In this document: piece by piece, positions 32,137 through 44,420 of the stretch
How positions within the stretch are numbered: position 1 is the stretch's first letter
Layout of the letters: each line of letters begins with the position of its first letter
Assembly: GCA_947179395.2 (NCBI GenBank)
Contig: OX359290.1
Coordinates: forward strand, 58,766,876-58,830,875
DNA length: 64,000 nt
Source: Pulicaria dysenterica
Lineage: Eukaryota > Streptophyta > Magnoliopsida > Asterales > Asteraceae
Direction: 5' to 3'
Position numbers and translations under genes: made by a program
Notes under the pieces: generated by a model
The model's input: only the letters and a program-made list of their open reading frames with translations
What the model was told of the DNA's origin: nothing
Database searches by the model: none

Positions 32137-34306
32137 TGTAACGCCGCCCCTAACGAGCTTAAAATTAGAGTTAATTTAAACTTTTTAAACAACGATTATC
32201 AAAAGCGTGCAGCGAAAAAAAAACCTCAATTACAAAAGCAACGATGTTTGACTCGGCTATTTAATTACACCAAAAATTAAGCCAAGTTTGTTATCTACAA
32301 GCGTTACCTACTAGCTTCCGACCATCGGATCCATACATATAACGACGTGTTCCCCCAAAAGGTATTTACAACAAAAACTACCACCAGTCCCGCCTCACCA
32401 GACATCTAACATCAACCTGCGAAAAAGGTAAATCTTGCACCGTTAGCTACAACTAGCTAGTGAGCACCAATTACACATAAGCAACAATAAGCAGGCTATC
32501 ATGTATTAGAACAGCACACAGGGCTATCCTATCATATTGCGGCGAGCCAAACGTGTCAGCAGGAGTCATATATTGCAGGGGAGCCAACCCCGCTCAACAA
32601 CCCAACAACAGTCCACGTGGTACACCATGTCTTTCATGTTTGTTCCAATCTATCAAGGAACCCAATCCCATAGAGGAACGGCGGCCTGCAGAGCCATACC
32701 TAACTGTATACTACTTGAGTACCGTTAGTTCCCCAATCCGTAGTCCCTAAGGACCCTGGGAACCCAGCCAGATACTAACACCTGTCTACCTGACTGACCT
32801 CCGTGTTCTCCAGTTCAGTGTCCGGACATAACTTCATAAACAAATAGCTGATCCAATAAGGATCCCGTTCATGCGCGCATATAATCACAACAACATCTTT
32901 CATATCAACAATAAGCATGCTTGTACAACTCTATCATAACATACCTCCATTTTCACGTATCAACACACCAATCACATGTCAACAAGTACCAGAGATAACT
33001 TACCTACTGAGACTCATGGGAAACCAGTACTCACCTTGAAACTACAAGAGGCAGATATGCAATCGGGAATCCCAAGATCACACAGAATCATCCGAGTCAC
33101 CTAACACCAATAAACATAGATAAACACCCCTTAAAATACACTACAATAGACTGCACGAACAACTGTCTCAACAAAAGGTCAACATGGCTTCTGACAGCCT
33201 CCTACGGCCGCAGGAACACGTTCCTACTCCCACAGGACACCCTTCCAACACGCACTACGGCCGTAGTATATAGACACTACGCCCGTAGAAGTTCTTGCCA
33301 AATAATCATGACCTACGGCCGTAGTAACCATATACTACGCCCGTATTATGTATCCTTTGGGTAACTACGGCCGTAGGTTATGTACCCACGCCCGTAGTCT
33401 TGTTTCCATCACCCGTAGGTGGTAATCCTCTTAAACACAACACTACGGCATTAGCAACCATTTCCTACGACCGCAGTAAATACAAACAACACCCTACGGC
33501 CGTAGTAACATTATACTACGCCCGTAGGAACAACAATTACAGCGTGTTCTTGCTCTGTTCGAGCACAGCCGCTGTTTCACGGGTTTTTGACTCAAAATCC
33601 AACTTGAATCCATATTCAAGTGTTTACACATGTTATCTAACATACATCTGAACTTACTAACATCATTTGGACACAAAATCAACACTACAACACAATCAAA
33701 ACTACAAATTTAGGTCATCTTCTCCAAAAGACAAAAACCAAGTTCTTGATCATAAAAGCTTACCAACTTGAAGAAGCAGGACAGATTGAAGCTTACTCCA
33801 GCGATTAAAATCGAAATCCAAGGGCTTGGTACTGATTTCTTCTTCAAAAGATCAAGAACTCAAGTGTGTGTGTACTATCGTGAGTTTGTGTGTGTGCTTA
33901 GTATGTGTTTTGTGTCAACAAAGGACACAGATAAGAACAATAGGCCGACTTAGTTGGCTAATACCCCACGCGGGTATTTTTTTCTCCTATTCAACTTAAA
34001 ACACAACTTAGGGTTATCCGTTTCAACTAACGGAGATATTTTTGGAACCATTATCCAAAACCGTTCTACTATTTGTCTACTTGGTCAACTTATGACACTT
34101 TTCATAATACTACATTTTTATCCACATTTAACACCAGTTAACACCATTTAACACCATTTCACATTTATAACACCAATTAGCATATAAACACCAATTAGCA
34201 ACATGTATACTACAGTTAACAACAAAACACCAGTTAATGTCAACTTACAACTATTCAAGCTACATGTACTACAGTTTACAACTAGGCCCCACTTTGGGGT
34301 GTTACA
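32137..34306 (-). repeat. 3' LTR of element G
   Basis: The 2170-bp LTR starts TGTAACGCC and ends GGGGTGTTACA on the plus strand, next to a polypurine tract. It carries an alternating palindrome array at 33202-33527. The short ORFs in it are not credible. Confidence 0.85.
33202..33527. repeat. Array of CTACGGCCGTAG / CTACGCCCGTAG palindromes
   Basis: About twelve copies of a 12-bp motif lie in 326 bases, spaced mostly 20-35 bases apart. Perfect palindromes CTACGGCCGTAG tend to alternate with the one-base variant CTACGCCCGTAG. Degenerate copies (CTACGGCCGCAG, CTACGACCGCAG, CTACGGCATTAG) are interspersed. It lies in the middle of the G LTR. Confidence 0.88.
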
Positions 34307-34322
34307 AATCTACCCCCCTTAA
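34307..34322 (-). other. Polypurine tract of element G
   Basis: The minus strand reads AAGGGGGGTAGATT immediately before the LTR start TGTAAC, as expected for plus-strand priming. Confidence 0.8.
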
Positions 34323-34366
34323 GAAGATTCCGTCCTCGGAATCTGATCGTCTATAAACAAGTGAGG

Positions 34367-35346
34367 CTATCTAACTTTCATGTCGTCTTCCGTCTCCCAG
34401 GTCATATTCGAACCCAGGTTATGCTTCCATTTAACTAACACCAGTTTGATCATCTTTCTGCGCAACTTCTTGGTTTTAGAACCAAGTATTTCAACAGGTT
34501 CTTCAACGAGGCGCTTTAAAGCGTCAACCTTCAATTCCTGTAGAGGCAGAATCTGGTTCTCCTCCACCTTGCACTTACGCAGATAACACACGTTGAACGT
34601 GTTGTGAATTCCAGATAGCTCTGGAGGAAACTCTAGCGTAATAGTCTGATCATTAACCACTCGAATGATCCGAAATGGACCAATGTAACGTGGACTCAAC
34701 TTGCCCTTTCTACCAAAACGAATCACACCTTTCCAAGGAGAAACTTTCACGAACACCCGATCGCCCTCCTGGAATGCAACTGGTCTGCGCTTAGGGTCAG
34801 CATATACTTTCTGTCTGTCACGGGCCGCTTTGAGCTTTTCCCTCGCAATCTTCACTTTATCTGCCGTAATCTGAACAATCTCAGGTCCAGCAAACTGCTT
34901 TTCACCAGGTTCTAACCAACATGTGGGAGTACGACAACGCCTCCCATACAACATTTCATAAGGTGGCATCCCAATACTAGAGTGGTACGAGTTATTATAA
35001 GCAAACTCGACCAACGGCAAGTGAGAATCCCATGCGCCACCAAATTCGAGAACACATGCGCGAAGCATGTCCTCCAACGTTTGAATCGTTCTTTCCGATT
35101 GTCCATCTGTTTGGGGATGATACGCCGTGTTCAGATGAACACGTGTACCAAGTTCATGCTGCAAACTCTGCCAAAAATGTGAAGCAAATCTCGCATCACG
35201 GTCGGACACAATTGAATATGGCAAACCATGTCGTGACACCACTTCATCTACATACAACGTTGCTAACTTCTCCAGCGGAGTAGACTCGCTGATAGCTAGA
35301 AAATGAGCGCTCTTGGTCAATCTGTCGACAATGACCCAAATAGCAT
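34367..35346 (-). pseudogene. Element G integrase C-terminal part with chromodomain-like tail
   Basis: The 317-residue frame 35320-34367 starts just after the first catalytic aspartate (VDRLTKSAHFL, partly upstream of the ATG). It contains the second aspartate (IVSDRDARFASHFW) and the glutamate (HPQTDGQSERTIQTLEDML), the GPY/F-like zone (GKLSPRYIGPFRIIRVV), NTFNVCYLRKCKV, and a tail IKLVLVKWKHNLGSNMTWET typical of chromovirus chromodomains. That domain directs insertion to heterochromatin. The frame itself is intact, but the N-terminal zinc domain and all upstream pol are missing. Confidence 0.92.
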
Positions 35347-35585
35347 CTTACCTACGAAAGTGCTTAGTCGATGAATCACAATTTGTACCTTTGAAAGATA
35401 TAACTATAGATGACAAACTCAATTATGTTGAGAGACCAGTTGGTATTCTTGATCGGAAAGTCAAGAATTTGAGGAGTAAAGAAGTCAGGATCGTCAAAGT
35501 ACAGTGGGAGCATCGTCGAGGCTCAGAATGGACGTGGGAAGAGGAAGAGGAGATGAGAAACAACTATCCCGAATTATTGAAATGA
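35347..35585 (+). pseudogene. Element F integrase C-terminal tail (chromodomain-like)
   Basis: From YLRKCLVDESQFVPLKDITI the frame gives a tail with DRKVKNLRSKEVRIVKVQWE and GSEWTWEEEEEMRNNYPEL, the chromodomain-like end of a gypsy integrase. It ends at TGA in 35583-35585. It resumes exactly at the YLRKC motif, the same motif that G carries, so its upstream neighbour (the F integrase core) was deleted with the arrival or later loss of G. Confidence 0.85.
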
Positions 35586-35610
35586 AGATTTCGAGAACGA
35601 AATCAAAATA

Positions 35611-35623
35611 AGTGGGGGAGAGT
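35611..35623 (+). other. Polypurine tract of element F
   Basis: AGTGGGGGAGAGT directly precedes the 3' LTR start TGTAACAACCG. Confidence 0.85.
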
Positions 35624-36819
35624 TGTAACAACCGTGTTTCCACTCAATAAATGAATATATAATATGGTAATGAAAATATTATGTAATACCTAAGCTTCTT
35701 TATATACTAACGGGTCTCGCGCGATTAAGGCATGAGTTATATTTATGGTAATAAATATAAATCATATATTGTCGAAAGGAATAAAATGGGGAGTTAAGGA
35801 AATACCCACTTTTAATATTATATTAGTATGCGGATATATTTTTAGTTAAAAAGGATATTATTGTACCCACTTAAAAGAGTGAGTAGACAAATAAAAATAG
35901 TATGACTTTTCTTTGGTGACTTCATATGCAATCCTTCCAGATTTCATGATGCACAAGTTGAAAAAATGGAGATTGAGTAATTGCTCTACAGTCCTATACT
36001 AGTAGCCTTTGTTTACAAAAATTTCAACGGACATCTTTCTATTTAATCACTACTTCATTTTCATTCTTTGTAAACACATACACCTCACACAGAAATATAG
36101 AGATGAGTGATTTATGGATAGAAACTTGAGTGAAGACGGTGGTTAGGAGTTTTTAAGAGTCTGCAACAGATTCTAAAGCCAACTAAGGTGAGGAAAGTCA
36201 TGTTCTTTGTTAATGCATGTTACTTGGGTTTTAAAAAAGTCGTTGTTTTACTCCAAGTTTGGTACCAATGTGTTCATCATCTTTCGTAGAGCACACCGTG
36301 ATAAGAATGGAGTAAAACCATCCATTATTTTGTTACATATATACGATCAATGTTTCGATGAAATTTATTAAGTGTCATGAAATGACTCAAACGAAGTTGT
36401 AATAAGTTCCTATCATCATGTAGACCATTTTGGTGAAAAATAAAGGAAAAATGTTTAAGTTTTGAGAAAGTTGTCATTAATCGGTTTAAACTTGAACTAA
36501 GAATTAGCAACAAAACAAGTGTTTTTAAGCAATATATTTATGCAAAGCTTAATTAAATATGTTTACAAAGTGTTATGGAGCTCGTTGAAGACGAAGGAAT
36601 ATGAAGATGAATAGGAAATAATAATATAAAAATATTATTACTGCAACGTGCATGTTGCAAACTTGCAATTCAATTTGCAAAGTCATATTGAAACTTTCAC
36701 TTTGACCCATCTAATATATATTAATTTTCATTAATAACGTTCTAGTTTATGTATTATTTTAAAAGACCTCTTAAACAATATTATATATGATTTTAGTAAT
36801 ACGTAGTTTATATATATAT
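35624..36819 (+). repeat. 3' LTR of element F, first segment
   Basis: It begins TGTAACAACCGTGTTTCC and matches 23620-24915 of the 5' LTR with small indels. It is interrupted within its TA run by element D; the other side resumes at 44736. Confidence 0.88.
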
Positions 36820-37703
36820 TGTTGGGATCTCGAGGGAACGCAGCGGAAGCGAATGTACAACATAAACAGCCCAAGGTACAAGCATATAAAGCATAAAACC
36901 GAAATCCCACAAATGGACCAAACTCTATGTATAAAAATGCAACTTGTAAGAAGGAAAGAAGGTTATACCTTTCTCCTTAGCTCCAGAAATCTTGTTGTCT
37001 CATGGTGGTGATGCTCTAATGGTGAAACGCGGATCAACTAATGGGTAGTACCCCGGGAACACGCCTAACCACTTGAGCTAGCAAGTCTTCGTGTTTCTTC
37101 ACTATGAAAAACACTCTGGGACAGAAACAAATCGAGACCAACTTCTGGAGCTTGAACTTGAACTCTCTTGGTATCTTCACTTGGTCTTTGTAGCACCAAA
37201 GAAGGAGAAGTGTATTCTTCTTGAGAGAGAAAAGAGAGAACCCTAACTCAAGGATGAGTTTTGTTTTTTTTTTTATTCTCCCTTTTGCTCCAGATTCGTA
37301 TATAACCCCATTCAACCGGCCAAGCCTCTAGATAAACATATCCTCATGCATTGGCTAATTTAGGAGGTGCATATGACAAATGGCACTGGCGGGGTTTAGC
37401 GGCGCTAACCATAAGTTAGCGGCGCTAACTAAAAAAGGTTAGCGGCGCTAACGCGCCCAGTCAGTGATTTGACACAAAGTACATGCAGCCGTAGCGGCGC
37501 TAACCTCTAGGACTTAGCGGCGCTAACCCCTTAAAGTTAGCGGCGCTAACGCGGCCTGCGATGTCAACTTTTGTCTTTTGTCATATTTGGTCCATTAACT
37601 TAAGTTGCTGTCAGTTTAGACCCCGATGTATGACCCAATAGGCCCATACATCATCAGCAACGGTCCATATGGCGTACGTGCATTAATGGGCATATTTCTA
37701 ACA
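36820..37703 (-). repeat. 3' LTR of element D
   Basis: It starts TGTTGGGATCTCG and ends TTTCTAACA on the plus strand. It carries six GTTAGCGGCGCTAAC palindromes at 37394-37550. Confidence 0.92.
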
Positions 37704-37713
37704 AACTCCCACT
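37704..37713 (-). other. Polypurine tract of element D
   Basis: The minus strand reads AGTGGGAGTT next to the 3' LTR start. Confidence 0.7.
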
Positions 37714-40700
37714 TACACATAATGCACCATACCCATGTAACCACAGACAAAGAGCGGCCTCTAGCAAAAGCATCAATGCCCCCAAGTCAGTATGGGTTCC
37801 GCTTCTATGCAGAAAACCATTACCTACAAAAAGAACGTAGAGGTCCTATTTGATAAGTGATAAATACTCCTTTTGTTCGCGATATCCTTGTGAACACGAG
37901 AGATGGATTGATATATCAATCTCCAGATCGTTCACGATTATGTTACTCGATCTTGATTGGTGGTGACCAAAATTTAAGGACATATCTGATTCTCAATCAA
38001 TATTCCTTTGCGCATGGCCAAGCTTATTTTGGTGTCAGCGCCCAATCATCGAGGGGCCCAGGGATATCTCTCATACCAGAGGAACAAATTCCGTTGACTG
38101 TACAACCCCATAGCGTGAACCTTATCTTACTTAACTATTCCCTTTATAGTAGCCAGTTACGAACTACGTTTTGAAATGGTTAAAGTAAGAAAGTTTCACG
38201 CTATAGCAATTCATACATCTCGGGTCGAAGGACGTAATGATATTATCCTTTCGAGTCACTCTATGACCATGAACCATGAAGTGAACTCGGGTGTGCAGTT
38301 ACTTGAAACTCCTTTCAAGCACAGGTTACTGTTGCGTTTTATGCATTCAATCCTTGATTAATGCCTAACCAACACCTAACCTCAGCCTTAATTCAAGCTT
38401 CCTTCCCATGAAGAATGACTGGCTGTGGAAATTTAGAATGTATAAACATTCTGGGAAGTGGTTAAACATGCTAAGATGGAACACAGTAAAGACCAATGAA
38501 GGTAACCGCATCATGCGTATATATAGTCTCCACTATATATCGATACAATCATGGGTTAGCAGTACTGCTTACCGTTCCCAAAGCTAATAAGTAAGTCAAA
38601 CATTTACTAAAACGATATTCGAGCCTAGTCATAAGCATTAACAATGCTATTATACCTAGTATGAAATTCATCACTAGTATTTGACAACGGCTTAATCATG
38701 GGATCATCTACACGATATCCCTTTGTACTCTTTTGTATTCTCTTATTAAACCACTTGCAAAGTGTTTATCAACTAGATCATACACAAGGTTATCATAGTC
38801 GTCATATCCTCAATATTACCGAAGTCTACAATAGGATTAATGACACTTATGATTATCAGAGTCGTCATACTCTCAATGTAACCGAAGTTAACAATAGAGT
38901 TACTGACACTCATTTTTATTAGAGTTGACATACCCTTAATGTTATCGAAGTACACAATAGGGTCAATGACACTCATTTAATCTCAATGTCGTATCTACAC
39001 CACATAATTGAATATTCTAAACTTCGATTAAAATCGACAGTTTCACAAGTATAGATTTGCTTGCAGTAATAACTTACTCAAGACAACTCTATTTACGTCG
39101 AACATTAAGAACATACATCGGTATTTCTTGAATCTAAACTCCACTTGATTCCATATTCTTATATATATACTCATAGAAAAATAATTCCAACATTAGGTTG
39201 TAGAACAACCCTAAATTAGGACATTATTTTCAGTGAGCATATTTTACTAGGAACACATGAAGCTCCCACTAGCCCTGACAAGGGTATCTGGCTCAATCTA
39301 TGCTTTCTAGAAAACTCATACCTTTTACTTTCTTGCAAAGCAGGATTACAGCCACAAGGTGCAAGTTTTGCTGACTTTAGTCATGGACATAACTTGGATA
39401 TTATGGATATATTAGACCTCGGAACCTGCTTCAAACATTTCCTCAACTTAATCCCGCGAAGGATCTTGGTCTTTTATTTCCATGTGAACATTCTCGTTTT
39501 CCCAAAGTGACAACAAAGTTTCACATAATCCAGACCTAATCTTGATATTATGGATGAATAAGACCCTCGGAAAGTGCCTTAAGCATTTCCTCAACTTAAT
39601 CCTATGAAGGATACATGTCTCTTACATCCAAGTGAACTAATCTTGTTCCCGCAAGGTGACAACAACATTTCACTTTATCTAAATTATCTTCAACATAACC
39701 ACTAGAACATGTTTCCATATTTAAACAATATGAAACACTTTGTCTCTAGTCGGTATTTGAAGTTGTCCATAATTGCATATATGTCAGTCCCTTCACCCTT
39801 CTCGGATTACACCTTAGGTGTGGGATTAATCCAAGTCAAGTACTTGGATGCAGCAAATAGATTACATCTATGTATACCATTCCCTTCTTTCATTTACTAG
39901 TGAACTCAGGGTCCCACTATGTTTCCGATGAATGGTAACATCACAATGATTTACCATCAAGCTGCTGTTACTCTATTATGACAACATCATATCTATAACA
40001 ACCTTCTTGATTTCCATTAGATATAAAGAAACAATGGATATTGTCAGGTTTTATCAGCATCTCTATGCTGATTAAAAGCTAGTGTCAACATTAGGTATCT
40101 TCTTTAAGTTTTACGTTCTTCCACTGAAATGCTTTTGTAAATTGTTCTTTCCCTTTAGAGCAACCAAATATGGTTCTCATAAGTTCAAGAAACAATTATC
40201 CAAAACTTGGACGAACTACTTAAATATACAAGCATCAACTTATAATTTATCCATCTCTCACTAAGTGTAGAATGGATAATTTTAAGTTGTGAGATTGACA
40301 AGCAAAGAACTCTTTCTAGTCAAAATCTCATTGGATGCTTAAGTGACCACAATGTTGGAGTTTTAGATTGAGGACTTGGTTCATAAATTTAATATATACC
40401 AATCACATTGTATACATATTAAAGGCCTGCCTTTTACCAGATCATCAACAAAGATATCCGGTTTTTATTTAAAGTAACACCATGTACAAAATGTGTTTCT
40501 TAGAGAAAACGAAGTATGGGATAAACCCACGATTCATTTCATATTTAAATCAATACAGATAATAGAAACTTAGCATCTTATCTAGATCTAAGAATCGATA
40601 TCTATATGCCCTTATTGATTCCCAATTTCTTAAGGTTATTTCCGAACACCTCCAGGTTTCAGACACAAACCTCTTATCTAGTTAAACATTCTCCCAACAA

Positions 40701-41547
40701 CTATCATAAAGATGGTGATGAAGAATTTTACTAGTGTCACTATACATGACATACTTGAACGGATTATCCACACAAGTGTGATCAAAATCCAGCAAGTTAT
40801 AATCTTTCTTACCAATACTGGTGAAAGATTTCTTAATCATCCTAGCCCAATAAACAAGATTTGCATCTTTCATTTAGCCCGAAGCTAAACTTTTACAAAG
40901 ATCCTAACCACATGGATCTAAGTGATGTAAATGTTGTTTACTTGGTCAAGTTTGATTATGCCATATACATAATGCATCCAAACCACTTTTGGATCTAAGA
41001 ATCAATTATTTCATGATTGCCTTATTACTTATAATGTGTCTTCATGTATGCAATGACATGGATAAGTTTTTGATAAAATATCTCAAAATAATTTTTCAAA
41101 AATGTTTCAATTCCAAGCAACATCCATCGTCATCAAATGTGTATTTGTGCACCAAAATAGTCAAAATAACACATAAGCTTAGACATGGATAGGAAATGAA
41201 ATGAAATCATCAGAATGAAAAATCTTTTAAACAAAAATACAAGATACAAATATATCCATCATCTTCAAAAGAACATACAATAAAGCGAGTCTTGCCACGC
41301 AGGGCGTACATACAAAAGTTATAATTAATCTGGAATTAATGGCGAGACTTACACTCCCAATTCCCTTGTAGAAGACAATCAACAAAATTTATTCTTCAGA
41401 GATCCGGTTCTTCAAGCTTTTCCTTCTTACAACGAACAGACCTATACTTTGCAACAAAATAAATTTGTGACAAACATGAGTCTTATAGCTCGGGTAAACA
41501 ACCCAGCTTATTAAGGAATAGCAATGAAGTATAATCATGAATGTACC
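37714..41547 (-). other. Non-coding interior of element D
   Basis: In 3.8 kb where pol should be, all frames on both strands are short. None shows a protease DSG, integrase DDE, RT YVDD or RNase H motif. Frames such as 37857-38174 (plus) and 40873-40682 (minus) are unrecognised. The stretch contains a 63-bp tandem repeat at 38791-38979 and a loose ~130-bp duplication near 39380-39660 (both copies carry CATTTCCTCAACTTAATCC). This is not decayed pol that I can see, but a spacer. Confidence 0.65.
38791..38979. repeat. Three tandem copies of a 63-bp unit in D
   Basis: Units at 38791-38853, 38854-38916 and 38917-38979 share the layout TATCAGAGTCGTCAT ... ACCGAAGT ... AATGACACTCAT. Because 63 is a multiple of three the frame stays open, giving spurious ORFs on both strands (38698-38922 plus, 38976-38773 minus). 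Confidence 0.85.
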
Positions 41548-42393
41548 TCAAGTAGGAAAATTAACTCTCTTTTGTCTGAGAAGTTTTATATCCTCTCGGC
41601 ACGGAGGGCAGACATGACGGCCCCAATCCCCAAATCTACCGCAGAAGTAGCAAACCACCCCATGTTGAGTCTCCTTAGGCACATCATCAATGTCCATAGA
41701 CCCAAAACTTGAAGCAAGCTTGGATATTTCAACTTCTTCATTCGATGGGATCGATTTCTTCTTCTTGGCTAAAAGTTGTTCCTTAGAACCATGAATAGGA
41801 GTGGATGAGGATGATTCATGCTTGGACATGTTAGATTCTACAACCTTCAACATTCCATGCAATCCATCTATAGATATTTCCTTTCCATGCATATGATAGT
41901 CCATTACAAACTTCTCATATGATGCGGGCAGAGACTGAAGTATGAAGTTTACACCGAACTCCCTTCCTATAGGAAAACCAAGCCTATCCATCTGGTCCAT
42001 GTATGAATTCATCTTCAAAACATGGGCACTTACACTCCTCCCTTCCCGCATCTTACAACCGGTTAGACTTTTAACACACTCATAATGTTCTTGCCTAACT
42101 TGCTGTTGGAATACTTCCTTCAGCTTATTAATCATGTCATACACAGTCATGTGCTCAAATTGCTTTCGCAGTTCCGAGCTCATACTTGATAACATGAGGC
42201 TAGCAACATCATGCGTATCCCGAACACGCTTTTCATACGCGTATCGGATGGTCCATTCCGCATTGATAGCAGGTGGTTCAGGAAGGGGTTCCTCAAGGAT
42301 GTGCAACTTAGACTCGGCACGTAGGACAATCCTCAATTGCCTAAGCCAGTCAACAAAGTTCACTCCCGTGAGTTTCTCCCTTTGTAGGAACAT
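41548..42393 (-). pseudogene. Element D gag
   Basis: A 281-residue open frame starts MFLQREKLTGVNFVDWLRQLR. The native start was probably about 30 bases upstream (MSNQNNTT near 42421), with a small frameshift between. The UBN2 gag domain is clear (VFQQQVRQEHYECVKSLTGC; AHVLKMNSYMDQMDRLGFPI; FILQSLPASYEKFVMDYHMH) and aligns throughout with gag of A. The C-terminal cysteine motif is CYFCGRFGDWGRHVC instead of the CX2CX4HX4C knuckle, so RNA binding there may be altered. The frame has stayed open from MFLQ to the end while all pol is absent, which fits an element whose gag is kept while enzymes are borrowed. Confidence 0.88.
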
Positions 42394-42421
42394 ACGAAGT
42401 GGTGTTGTTTTGATTCGACAT

Positions 42422-43830
42422 CCTATATATAAAATTAGAGTACGCGAATTAGTTAGTTTGATTTAATACTCGTTAAAATAATTACCCATATTGCCTCGAA
42501 AAATATTTTAACAAGGGCTAAGAACCATATTTCACTCCAATCCATGACGGGGTTGCCGCGGATAACTTCATGGAGCTATTTAGGCCGATAACCATCTTAC
42601 CAATTGCAATCTCTATTGCAACTCTTAGACACTTGCGGGATCCTACGACAACTATCGGTCGTTTGGCATGTTTGATCCCTACTTGCACCAATTCCAAATT
42701 AAAATTCTTGGTTGACTCGTGCTAAGCTCGACAATCACTCAAGGATTTTAATTTGCAATTGTAAATTGTCCGTCAAGACATACGGTAACAAATCCACCAA
42801 AGTTGGCTCGTGCTAAGCTCGACAACCAAAATTGTGAATTTGCCACTCGCACCTTCCACACAGTTTTATGAGAGTTGGCTCGTGCTAAGCTCGACAACCA
42901 AAACCCATAAATCTAGATTCGGGTGGTATCGACTTACGGATGGCGCAAGATTTACGTTTTATGAAAAACGGGCTTTTGTTTGACAAAACCTATTTCCACT
43001 AGGTGAGTTAATCTTGTATGTGAATGCGCGAGAGTTGTAAACCATTTTTACCAAAACTCTTGTGATTTTATTAATTTTTCAAAAAATTATCTAGCATGCG
43101 AATCCTAAGCAAACCATGCAAGAATAATATAAAATCACATCACACGCATTTTAAACTAAATAAATTGGTAACCCTTGCCATAAATCCTAGTCGTTCTTCC
43201 CGTGAGCCAAAACGGGTAGAACGTGGTCAAACTAAGGGACAAAAGGACTCCGATGCGAGCTCCCGCTAGAACCGCTATCTCCATTAGATTCCACCGGCTT
43301 CTATGGTCATCCTCCATCTCCTTTTGACTCCTTTTTGTGTGTCTTCATCCAAATGTACAAAACATACAATAGAAATTGAAATGGCGTACAAGCCACAAAA
43401 TTTCCTATTTATCTATAACAAGTACACGGATGAATGAAATGGCATGCAAGCCACAATATTATTACATACCAAACTGAATTAATAAATATTACAGCCCATA
43501 ATGTGATATAAAAATCACCAAATGCATCCAAACACACAAAGTCAACCACAAGGTCAAAGGCAGGGTTACCAATTTCAAATCTAACACATACAACCAAACA
43601 AAATGGTAACAAAATTACCAAGACAAAATCTGGAACAAATTTCCAGAATTACAAAATAGGCAAAAATACCCGAGACCAAAACTGTTTTTAACTTGAAAAA
43701 CAAAATCTGTAGCTGCGCGTTAGCGCCGCTAAGTTTTATGGGTTAGCGCCGCTAACCTTGTTCGAACAGAAAACATATATTCCGATTTCGGGATTTTTCA
43801 AGCCACCAAGTGCAAATCTAACATAGAAGT
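42422..43830 (-). other. Leader of element D
   Basis: This is 1.4 kb between primer site and gag with no credible ORF. The gag-proximal half resembles the leader of A (AACAAGGGCTAAGAACC, CTTCATGGAGCTATTTAGG, ACACTTGCGGGATCCTA). A phrase TTGGCTCGTGCTAAGCTCGACAACCAA recurs three times between 42710 and 42905 (quoted in parts). Two family palindromes are at 43719-43757. Confidence 0.7.
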
Positions 43831-43843
43831 GGCTCTAATACCA
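43831..43843 (-). other. Primer-binding site, element D
   Basis: The minus strand reads TGGTATTAGAGCC, one base from the canonical initiator methionine tRNA complement. Confidence 0.8.
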
Positions 43844-44326
43844 CTGTTGGGATCTCGTAGGCACGCAGCGGAAGCGAATGTACAACATAAACAGCCCATG
43901 GTACAAGCATATAAAGCATAAAACCGAAATCCCACAAATGGACCAAACTCTATGTATAAAAATGCAACTTGTAAGAAGGAAAGAAGGTTATACCTTTCTC
44001 CTTAGCTCCAGAAATCTTGTTGTCTCGTGGTGGTGATGCTCTAATGGTGAAACGAGGATCAACTAATGGGTAGTACCCCACGAACACGCCTAACCACTTG
44101 AGCTAGCAAGCCTTCGTGTTTCTTCACTATGAAAAACACTCTAGGACAGAAACAAATCGAGACCAACTTCTGGAGCTTGAACTTGAACCCTCTTGGTATC
44201 TTCACTTGGTCTTTGTAGCACCAAAGAAGGAGAAGTGTATTCTTCTTGAGAGAGAAAAGAGAGAACCCTAACTCAAGGATGAGTTTTGTTTTTTTTTTTT
44301 TATTCTCCCTTTTGCTCCAGATTCGT

Positions 44327-44334
44327 ATATAACC
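44327..44334 (-). promoter_or_regulatory. TATA-like box of element D
   Basis: The minus strand reads GGGGTTATATACG about 400 bases from the U3 start and 90-250 bases downstream of the palindromes, the same layout as in A. Confidence 0.4.
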
Positions 44335-44420
44335 CCATTCAACCGGCCAAGCCTCGAGATAAACATATCCTCATGCATTGGCTAATTTAGGAGGTGCATA
44401 TGACAAATGGCACTGGCGGG

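Larger units (their letters stand above)
32137..35346 (-). mobile_element. Ty3/gypsy chromovirus G, truncated (integrase end and 3' LTR)
   Basis: Minus-strand order is integrase with chromodomain-like tail (35346-34367), polypurine tract, 3' LTR (34306-32137). The outer LTR end TGTAACGCC is intact at 32137, but the other end is cut within integrase at about 35346. There the F integrase tail resumes in the opposite direction. So G entered F and later lost its 5' two thirds together with the F RNase H and integrase core. CGATG (32132-32136) would be the left target duplication; no right copy survives. Confidence 0.85.

Noticed and set aside
32537..32750. Overlapping ORFs in the G LTR as host genes
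   Set aside because: They are short, unrecognised and inside an LTR.
38698..38922. Secreted protein with hydrophobic start (RYPFVLFCILLLNHLQSV)
   Set aside because: It lies in the non-coding spacer of D, and its second half is the 63-bp tandem repeat, which is open on both strands.
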